Positions 1 to 5,120 of a stretch of 7,375 bases of DNA are shown here, piece by piece. Under the pieces are notes generated by a model that made no database searches, was not told the origin of the DNA, and was given only the letters and a program-made list of their open reading frames with translations. Position 1 is the stretch's first letter. Every line of letters starts with the position of its first letter. Made by a program: the position numbers and the translations under genes. Source of the stretch: a bacterium (GTDB lineage: Bacteria > Spirochaetota > UBA4802 > UBA5550); contig JAAENB010000999.1 of assembly GCA_024224995.1 (NCBI GenBank), positions 1-7,375 on the forward strand, written 5' to 3'.

Positions 1-122
1 ATGCTGCGGAACTCGCTCCGCTCAAACAGTCCTCACATTTAGAAGAGGGATACTTCCAGGCCAGATGCAGCTCGCAATATTATTTAGTTTCTAACGTATT
101 TTTTCCCCGCGACACGGAGTCG
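1..122 (-). repeat. Hairpin repeat A (one half plus loop; other arm lies outside the window)
   Basis: Read on the minus strand, this copy matches repeat D. Both have GGGGAAAAAATA, four variable bases, AGAAACTAAATA, then ATTGC-AGCTGCATCTGGCCT-GAAG, about 50 of 56 positions identical (97-108 and onward here; 4433 and onward in D). The inner arm (about 37-52) differs completely from D. The loop at 6-33 contains GGAACTCGCTCCGCTC, the reverse complement of the loop in B and D. ATGCTGCGGA at 1-10 begins to pair with TCCTCACAT at about 30-38, so the other arm must lie to the left of the window. No transposase or credible ORF is seen. The function is unknown; the repeat identity is seen directly. Confidence 0.75.
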
Positions 123-147
123 GTCGTGTCTCAATATACCAAAAAAC

Positions 148-279
148 GTAGTTCGGAATATAAATTATGCCTACCAGGAGTGATGCCTCGGCAGGTTGTG
201 AGGCTGTTTGAGCGGAGCGAGTTCCGAACGTTCTGCAGAGGTATTGCTCCAGGCAGGCATAATTTACATTCCGGGTTGA
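148..279. repeat. Hairpin repeat B, long imperfect inverted repeat
   Basis: Arms at 154-194 and 233-273 are 41 nt each and pair at 34 positions, with three further G-T wobbles. The 38-nt loop holds TGTTTGAGCGGAGCGAG, shared with A and D. Weaker, wobble-rich pairing continues outward to about 148 and 279. The ends lack the AGAAACT motif of A, C and D, so this is a second subtype sharing only the loop. The right half (212-292) recurs at 7295-7375 with 4 mismatches in 81 bases and no gaps. It lies upstream of the gene 1 promoter and is probably not part of that transcript. Function is unknown. Confidence 0.8.
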
Positions 280-346
280 CATACCTTATATATATGACCC
301 GCTCATCTTCGCGCCGCGTTTCCCCGGAACTGCCATAAAATAATGT

Positions 347-375
347 TTTACAAACAAATTTTTTTCGTATATACT
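347..375 (+). promoter_or_regulatory. Probable sigma70-type promoter of the ADP-forming acyl-CoA synthetase gene
   Basis: TTTACA at 347-352 and TATACT at 370-375 are separated by 17 bp, close to the consensus in both hexamers and spacing. The expected transcription start is near 382, giving a leader of about 20 nt. AAGGAG at 390-395 lies 6 nt before the ATG at 402. Placement agrees well with the gene start, but it is a sequence-based prediction. Confidence 0.65.
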
Positions 376-401
376 ATATCCGAGTAAAAAAGGAGCATGT
401 T

Positions 402-2504
402 ATGGAAAAATTATTTAACCCCGAGTCAATTGTAATTTTCGGTCTCTCTTCGAAATCGAATAATATACCCCGGCTAATCCTGGAGAACCTGATCCGCTGG
501 GGATACAAAGGAAGGATCCTGGGAGTCAACCCGGTATTAACCGATATCCAGGTAAACGGGATACGGATGTATAAAGACGTTTCCGACCTGCCCATAGTGC
601 CCGATCTTGCCATAGCGCTTATTCCGGCAAAATATGTTCCGGCAACAGTAGAGGCCTGCGGAGAGTTCGGCATCAAAAGAATGGCTATTCCTTCGGGCGG
701 TTTTAATGAACTTGGCGGAGAAGGGCAGCGGCTTGCGGACCAGACGCTTAATTTTGCCAGGAAATACGGTATCCGTATTGTTGGACCAAACGGCGTAACC
801 GTGGCAAACACAACCAATGGTTTATGCGTTCCTTTTGTCCCATCGTATAGTCCGCCACGGGGCGGGCTTTCCGTAATATCCCAGAGCGGCGGGGTAGGTC
901 TTATTCTCTGGAATCTCATAACCGAAGAAAACGTAGGCATGGCAAAATTTGTCAGTATTGGCAATAAGCTTGATCTTGACGAGGTTGATTTTCTTGAATA
1001 CTTTGGAAGAGACCCTGAAACACGGATCATTTGCCTGTACCTGGAAAGCATAACACGCGGAAAGGAGCTTATTGAAACAGCAGCAAAAATAGACAAACCC
1101 GTGATAATTTTAAAATCGAACAAAACGGAAGCCGGAAAAAAAGCGGCAATGAGCCATACGGCAGCGCTTCATAATAATGACGAGGTTCTGGATTCGGCTT
1201 TTGAGCGGGCCGGAATTATCCGTATTGATGATTATAATGAATTTATTACCGTTGCGAAAGCTTTTGAAATGCCGCCAATGAGAGGGAACAGGATGATGGT
1301 AATGAGTCCGGCAGGGGGATTTACTGTTATGATGGCGGACCTGTGCGAAGAGCTTGGATTCTGTTTTGCGAATCCCGGAGAAGATTTTTACCGGGAACTG
1401 AAAAAATTCTCAAACGCCGGGATTATCAACTTTTCCAATCCACTGGATATGGGGGATATTTATGACCCGGCAATGTATGCACATATTTTTTACTCCGTAA
1501 TGCATAATGATAACATTGACGGAGCAGTATACGTGAGCCAGTGGCCAAATATGCCCAGGGGAAATGATGTTTTTTACAAAATGTTCCATACCGACCTGTC
1601 AAAAGAAACCATAGGTACGGCGCTTTCATCGGGAAAACCTCTTGGCGTGTGCCTTTTTGGAATTTCCGAAACCATATCACGCATAAAACAGAATCTTCCC
1701 TATCCTATCTTTAACACTCCGGAACAAATGATCCGGGCACTCAGGATGCAGAGTAATTACCACGCGAAAAAAGCCAGGGGAGAGATGGAATTTAAGCTGC
1801 CCGCGAATTGCGATATTGCGGCAGCAGGGAAATGGCTCAATGCCAACAAGGGAATTCATGGCGAAGAATCTCTTGAGCTGCTGGAACACTGCGGCATACA
1901 GGTGCCGGAAACAGCAGTTGCCGGTGATGAGAATGAAGCCCTGGAAATCGCGAAAAAGATCGGTTTTCCCGTAGTAATGAAAATAGTTTCACCTGATGCC
2001 ATACATAAATCGGACGCGGGCGGCGTAATTGTAGGAATTGAAGATGAAACGGGAGTAAAAAGCGCCTTTGCTGAAATAAAACAAAACCTTTTTGTCTATA
2101 AGAGTGATGCCCGGTTTGAGGGAGTCCGGGTTATGGCAATGGCAGGAGAGGGATATGATATGTTTATTGGCGGCAGCTGCGATGAGTCCTTTGGCCCGGT
2201 CCTCTTTTTCGGCTATGGCGGAATTTACATTGAGGTCTTTAATGACACAAAAAACGCGCTCTGCCCGTCCAATTTTGATGAAATTAAAGAGAAAATAAAG
2301 AAACTAAAATCGTATAAGATCCTTAAGGGAATACGGGGAAAAGGGGCAGGGGATATCGACATGTATGTTGATATCATTGTAAGGGTCTCTTACCTGTTGG
2401 CGGAGTTTCCCGCGATTAAAGAGCTGGACCTTAACCCGGTGAGGATACTTGAGGACGGCTCCGGTGTGGTGGCGCTGGATGCACGGGTGCGGGTAGAGGA
2501 ATAG
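402..2504 (+). CDS. Acyl-CoA/acetyl-CoA synthetase, ADP(NDP)-forming, fused alpha-beta type
   Basis: The 700-residue protein belongs to the NDP-forming acyl-CoA synthetase family, whose members interconvert acyl-CoA + ADP + Pi with free acid + ATP + CoA in the cytosol. Domain order: CoA-binding Rossmann domain (about 1-135, GPN at 128-130), succinyl-CoA-synthetase-like ligase domain (about 150-290, ISQSGG at 159-164), a linker ligase domain (about 295-450), and a C-terminal ATP-grasp domain (about 480-700). The likely phosphorylated histidine is His252 in SHTAAL, with Glu215 in YLES as its usual partner; the ATP-grasp part has IHKSDAGGV (His535) and FGPVLFFGYGG. Length is normal for the fused form, and no GNAT domain is present, so it is not a Pat-type protein acetyltransferase. 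AAGGAG 6 nt upstream supports the ATG at 402. The acid used (acetate, propionate or another short acid) cannot be told from sequence. Confidence 0.92.
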   Translation: MEKLFNPESIVIFGLSSKSNNIPRLILENLIRWGYKGRILGVNPVLTDIQVNGIRMYKDVSDLPIVPDLAIALIPAKYVPATVEACGEFGIKRMAIPSGGFNELGGEGQRLADQTLNFARKYGIRIVGPNGVTVANTTNGLCVPFVPSYSPPRGGLSVISQSGGVGLILWNLITEENVGMAKFVSIGNKLDLDEVDFLEYFGRDPETRIICLYLESITRGKELIETAAKIDKPVIILKSNKTEAGKKAAMSHTAALHNNDEVLDSAFERAGIIRIDDYNEFITVAKAFEMPPMRGNRMMVMSPAGGFTVMMADLCEELGFCFANPGEDFYRELKKFSNAGIINFSNPLDMGDIYDPAMYAHIFYSVMHNDNIDGAVYVSQWPNMPRGNDVFYKMFHTDLSKETIGTALSSGKPLGVCLFGISETISRIKQNLPYPIFNTPEQMIRALRMQSNYHAKKARGEMEFKLPANCDIAAAGKWLNANKGIHGEESLELLEHCGIQVPETAVAGDENEALEIAKKIGFPVVMKIVSPDAIHKSDAGGVIVGIEDETGVKSAFAEIKQNLFVYKSDARFEGVRVMAMAGEGYDMFIGGSCDESFGPVLFFGYGGIYIEVFNDTKNALCPSNFDEIKEKIKKLKSYKILKGIRGKGAGDIDMYVDIIVRVSYLLAEFPAIKELDLNPVRILEDGSGVVALDARVRVEE

Positions 2505-2515
2505 CGATTAATGTC

Positions 2516-2546
2516 TTGACAGGAATGGGGAATGTGGCATTATAAT
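2516..2546 (+). promoter_or_regulatory. Promoter upstream of the acyl-CoA ligase, perfect hexamers with a 19-bp spacer
   Basis: TTGACA at 2516-2521 and TATAAT at 2541-2546 both match the sigma70 consensus exactly, but the spacer is 19 bp instead of 17. Spacers of 19-20 bp are a known feature of promoters activated by MerR-family proteins, and a merR-like gene lies downstream at 4607. The spacer has a short direct repeat (GGAATG at 2522 and 2529) but no clear dyad, so MerR control remains speculative. The leader to the ATG at 2677 would be about 125 nt. Confidence 0.6.
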
Positions 2547-2548
2547 TG

Positions 2549-2592
2549 CCAGTTAACGTTAAGTGTGTGTCCGGCCAGTTTGCGTTAACTGG
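2549..2592. promoter_or_regulatory. Two operator-like palindromes just downstream of the -10 box
   Basis: Site 1 (2549-2566) and site 2 (2575-2592) each match the 18-bp palindrome CCAGTTAACGTTAACTGG at 16 of 18 positions. Site 1 contains the perfect palindrome TTAACGTTAA (2553-2562). Site 2 has perfect 6-bp ends CCAGTT/AACTGG. They lie 26 bp apart and cover the expected transcription start, a usual place for repressor sites. Taken as RNA, 2549-2558 can also pair perfectly with 2583-2592 as a 10-bp stem, so a leader hairpin is an alternative. The binding protein is unknown. Confidence 0.5.
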
Positions 2593-2663
2593 AAGAAAAA
2601 ATCATATAATATTGAAAAGTGCTATATGAGCATTTATACTATAATCAAGGACTGGTATTCTAC

Positions 2664-2669
2664 AGGAGG
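2664..2669 (+). promoter_or_regulatory. Strong Shine-Dalgarno that fixes the acyl-CoA ligase start
   Basis: AGGAGG lies 7 nt before the ATG at 2677. An in-frame ATG at 2563 would add 38 residues, but it has no ribosome binding site, lies inside the operator-like region, and the added residues do not resemble the family's N-terminus. The start at 2677 is therefore preferred. Confidence 0.85.
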
Positions 2670-2676
2670 AATTATT

Positions 2677-4332
2677 ATGTCAGGATTTGTTGAAAAAAAG
2701 ATAAGCGATATTCTTAAAGATACGGTAAAAAAGTTTCCGGATAATGAGGCATTGGTCTACCCGGAGCTTGGATTACGACAGAATTACCGTGATTTTTACG
2801 AAGAATGCAGAAAGGCGGCTAAAGGATTTATGGCCCTGGGCGTTGAACGGGGGGAAAATATCTCCGTTTGGACTACAAACCTGAAGGAATGGGTCTATTT
2901 GCAGTTTGGTCTCAGTATGATCGGGGGCGTTCTGGTTACGGTAAATACGAACTATAAATCACACGAATTGGAATATATTTTACAGCAGTCCGATTCTACA
3001 ACCCTTATTCTTATGGAACAATACAGGGACGCGAGTTTTTATGATATCGCCAGGGAAGTGCTGCCCCAGCTGGACGACAGCAAGCCCGGAGAACTTGTGT
3101 CTAAAAACCTGCCCAACCTGAAAAACGTTATTTATATTGGTGACCGGGCCGAAACTCCGGGGATGTTTAAGCTTGATGATATCGTAAAAATGGGCGAACC
3201 TGTTACTGACGCGGAACTGGATGAAAGGGAAAATTCCCTTGATATCCATGATGTTATCAACATGCAATATACCTCGGGAACTACCGGTTTTCCCAAAGGA
3301 GTTATGCTTACACATTATAATATAGTAAACAATGCCCGGATGGTTGGGGAAGTCATGGGCATGAGCGAAAAAGACAGGCTCCTTATACAGGTTCCCCTGT
3401 TCCACTGTTTCGGCTGTGTCATGAGTACCCTTAACTCCGTATATCATAGCTCCACAATGGTTATCCTTGAATACTTTGAACCCTTAAAAGCCCTTCAGGC
3501 CATTGATAAAGAAAAGTGTACTGCCATTAATGGTGTACCTACAATGTTTATTGGTATCCTGGGACATGAGGATTTTGAAAAATATAATACCGTCTCCCTC
3601 CGTACAGGGATCATGGCAGGAGCTCTTTGCCCTGAAGAGGCAATGAATGACGTGCGAACAAAAATGCATTGCCATGAGGTGGTTATCGCCTTTGGCCAGA
3701 CCGAATGTTCGCCTGTTATGACCATGACCCGGAGAGATGATCCTGTAAATCTCAGGGTTTCAACAGTGGGGGGGCTTCTTCCCGGTGTGGAAGGAAAGAT
3801 CATTGATCCCGATACGGGTAAAGATCTTCCCGCAAATACCCAGGGAGAGATTGTTACCCGCAGTGAATGCATTATGAAAGGCTATTACAAAATGGAAGAA
3901 GCAACGGCAAGCGCCGTAGATGAAGACGGCTGGCTGCATACCGGTGACCTGGGAGTTGTGGACGAAAACGGCTATTTCAAAGTGACCGGAAGAATAAAAG
4001 ATATGATAATCAGGGGAGGAGAAAATATCTATCCTCGTGAAATTGAAGAATTCCTGTTTAAGAATCCCGGTATTTCGGATATCCATGTTGTAGGTATTCC
4101 CGATAAAAAATACGGTGAACAGGTTCTGGCTGCCGTACAGTTAAAACAGGGAGAAACCGTCACTGCTGAAGAGCTTGTTGAATATTGTACCGGCAAAATC
4201 GCACGGCATAAGATCCCTAAATACTGGGAATTTGTGGAAGAATTCCCAATGACTGCCAGCGGCAAAGTGCAGAAATACAAATTAAGGGACATGTTCCAGG
4301 CGAAATACGAAAGCGTTGACGTTGCTTCTTAA
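2677..4332 (+). CDS. AMP-forming fatty acyl-CoA synthetase, ACSF2/YngI type
   Basis: The 551-residue protein is an ANL-superfamily adenylate-forming enzyme that converts a carboxylic acid, ATP and CoA to acyl-CoA, AMP and PPi. The large N-terminal domain carries the P-loop YTSGTTGFPKG (198-208), PLFHCFG (240-246) and FGQTE (339-343). It is followed by HTGDLG (421-426), the hinge region GRIKDMIIRGGENIYPREIE (438-457) and the C-terminal MTASGKVQKYKL with catalytic Lys530. From memory it is strikingly close along its whole length to Bacillus YngI and the ACSF2 family (medium-chain acyl-CoA ligases), including INMQYTSGTTGFPKG and RTGIMAG. It appears complete, with all core residues present. Chain length and substrate cannot be fixed by eye. 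It has its own promoter, although no terminator separates it from the ADP-forming synthetase upstream, so read-through is possible. Confidence 0.93.
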   Translation: MSGFVEKKISDILKDTVKKFPDNEALVYPELGLRQNYRDFYEECRKAAKGFMALGVERGENISVWTTNLKEWVYLQFGLSMIGGVLVTVNTNYKSHELEYILQQSDSTTLILMEQYRDASFYDIAREVLPQLDDSKPGELVSKNLPNLKNVIYIGDRAETPGMFKLDDIVKMGEPVTDAELDERENSLDIHDVINMQYTSGTTGFPKGVMLTHYNIVNNARMVGEVMGMSEKDRLLIQVPLFHCFGCVMSTLNSVYHSSTMVILEYFEPLKALQAIDKEKCTAINGVPTMFIGILGHEDFEKYNTVSLRTGIMAGALCPEEAMNDVRTKMHCHEVVIAFGQTECSPVMTMTRRDDPVNLRVSTVGGLLPGVEGKIIDPDTGKDLPANTQGEIVTRSECIMKGYYKMEEATASAVDEDGWLHTGDLGVVDENGYFKVTGRIKDMIIRGGENIYPREIEEFLFKNPGISDIHVVGIPDKKYGEQVLAAVQLKQGETVTAEELVEYCTGKIARHKIPKYWEFVEEFPMTASGKVQKYKLRDMFQAKYESVDVAS

Positions 4333-4343
4333 AATTTCTTTGA

Positions 4344-4372
4344 CTCCAGGAGGCATATATTGTTTCCTGGAG
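4344..4372 (+). terminator. Stem-loop after the acyl-CoA ligase, possible weak terminator
   Basis: CTCCAGGA (4344-4351) pairs perfectly with TCCTGGAG (4365-4372) around a 13-nt loop, 11 nt after the stop codon. The sequence after the stem (ATCGTTTCTG) has only a broken T-run, so intrinsic termination would be poor. It could instead be a processing or 3'-end stabilising hairpin. Confidence 0.35.
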
Positions 4373-4418
4373 ATCGTTTCTGCTTGCCCCCCAATCCCCT
4401 GAGGGGCGCAAGAGCAGC

Positions 4419-4600
4419 TGACCCCGTCGAACGGGGAAAAAATAGATCAGAAACTAAATACTATTGCAAGCTGCATCTGGCCTTGAAGTCGCATGGGCTC
4501 TTTGGGTTGTGAGGACTGTTTGAGCGGAGCGAGTTCCGGAGCAATCCAAAGAGCCCATGCGACTTCAAGGCCCGCGCACAAGCAAAATTAAGTTTCCTGA
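4419..4600. repeat. Hairpin repeat D, complete copy with nearly perfect 31-bp arms
   Basis: Arms at 4479-4509 and 4542-4572 are complementary over 31 bp with a single G-T wobble, around a 32-nt loop carrying GACTGTTTGAGCGGAGCGAG. Outside the arms, AGAAACTAAATA at 4449 is matched in inverted form by TTAAGTTTCC at 4588-4597, giving imperfect terminal repeats of about 35 nt. The left flank adds CCCCGT/ACGGGG (4422-4427 and 4431-4436) and AAAAAATA. Ends and loop match repeat A, but the arm sequence is entirely different, and the difference is the same on both sides. It encodes no credible protein. It ends 6 nt before the ATG of the MerR gene, so it lies in or just before that leader. Confidence 0.85.
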
Positions 4601-4606
4601 GAGAAC

Positions 4607-5065
4607 ATGAGGAATACCAACTTGAAAGAGAGTAAAAAAGAGCCCAAAAAAGATAAAAAAAGTGATGATAAAAATAGCAATGATTATCTTCCAATAGGCG
4701 AAATCGCGAAAAAACTCGATATGAGCCAGAGAACCATACGCTATTACGAAGAAATAGGTCTTCTTAACTCGGTTCGACGCATCGAAGGCGGAAAACGGGT
4801 TTATACCAATGAAGACTACACACGGCTCAGGCTCATTAAACGTTTAAAAATAATGGGCCTCACCCTTTCGGAGATGCAGGAACTGGAAGCCATCTGGTCC
4901 ATTCAAAAATCGAATGAAAAGATGTTAAAAAGACTTCTTGAACTGCTGGACGGACATCTTATACGGCTTGATGACCGCATATCGGACCTGAAAATATTGC
5001 GGAACGAGATTTCCGAATACGAGGACCGGATAAAAAGCAAGCTGAACGAAGAACCGGTCTCATAA
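4607..5065 (+). CDS. MerR-family transcriptional regulator without an obvious ligand domain
   Basis: The 152-residue protein has a typical MerR DNA-binding domain: helix-turn-helix at about 28-52 (IGEIAKKLDMSQRTIRYYEE), then the wing and following helices (GGKRVYTNEDYTRLRLIKRL, LKIMGLTLSEMQEL, about 61-94), then a long helix at about 100-146 likely to form the dimer coiled coil. There are no cysteines, so metal or redox sensing of the classical type is unlikely, and no effector-binding domain follows. The first 25 residues are rich in Lys, Asp and Glu and lie outside the fold. The ATG at 4607 has only a weak GAGAG upstream. An in-frame TTG at 4622 has AGGAA (4610-4614) 7 nt ahead and would remove five residues, so the start is uncertain. 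Targets are unknown; nearby acyl-CoA genes and its own promoter are candidates. Confidence 0.88.
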   Translation: MRNTNLKESKKEPKKDKKSDDKNSNDYLPIGEIAKKLDMSQRTIRYYEEIGLLNSVRRIEGGKRVYTNEDYTRLRLIKRLKIMGLTLSEMQELEAIWSIQKSNEKMLKRLLELLDGHLIRLDDRISDLKILRNEISEYEDRIKSKLNEEPVS

Positions 5066-5066
5066 C

Positions 5067-5079
5067 TATGATTATCATA
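5067..5079. promoter_or_regulatory. Perfect 13-bp palindrome before the receptor-phosphatase gene
   Basis: TATGATTATCATA is a perfect palindrome centred on 5073, two bases after the merR stop. The half-site TATGATT recurs at 5109-5115, 42 bp away or about four helical turns. Its position suits an operator, but short AT-rich palindromes also occur by chance. Confidence 0.3.
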
Positions 5080-5092
5080 CTGTATTTTTAAC

Positions 5093-5120
5093 TTGACCTC
5101 AATAAAAATATGATTTATTA
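5093..5120 (+). promoter_or_regulatory. Weak candidate promoter for the receptor-phosphatase gene
   Basis: TTGACC at 5093-5098 is a good -35 box, but the best -10 at suitable distance is only TTATTA (5115-5120, 16-bp spacer). If used, transcription would start near 5127 and translation would have to begin at the ATG at 5151. The gene may instead be read through from merR, whose stop is 55 nt before the ATG at 5121. Confidence 0.25.

Noticed and set aside
148..279. Repeats as integron attC sites or as a CRISPR array
   Set aside because: Ends lack a consistent GTTRRRY-type core, the conserved part is the loop, and copies are far apart with no integrase. There are no regularly spaced short repeats, so CRISPR does not fit.
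276..304. TTGACA at 276-281 in the right flank of repeat B as a promoter
   Set aside because: No -10 box lies at 15-19 bp; the TATATA stretch is only 7-11 bp away. The promoter at 347-375 is far better for the downstream gene.
126..338. 70-codon plus-strand ORF inside repeat B
   Set aside because: It runs through both arms and the loop of the hairpin repeat, has no credible ribosome binding site, and its composition follows the repeat.
374..1123. 249-codon minus-strand ORF antisense to the ADP-forming synthetase gene
   Set aside because: It overlaps a clearly conserved enzyme on the other strand, has no ribosome binding site, and its translation resembles no known fold; it is a shadow of the real gene.
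402..2504. Pat-type protein lysine acetyltransferase
   Set aside because: The CoA-binding, ligase and ATP-grasp parts are shared with Pat proteins, but the 700-residue protein ends after the ATP-grasp domain and has no GNAT domain.
4422..4444. CCCCGT-CGA-ACGGGG hairpin next to an A-run as an intrinsic terminator
   Set aside because: On the plus strand the stem is followed by A residues, and on the minus strand the T-run comes before the stem, so neither strand has the required order. The bases belong to the end of repeat D.
4348..4512. AGGAGG at 4348-4353 followed by a TTG at 4360 opening a 50-codon frame that ends in the loop of repeat D
   Set aside because: The Shine-Dalgarno-like bases are one arm of the stem-loop after the ligase gene, and much of the frame is repeat sequence with an unconvincing protein. 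It is probably chance, although translation data could revive it.
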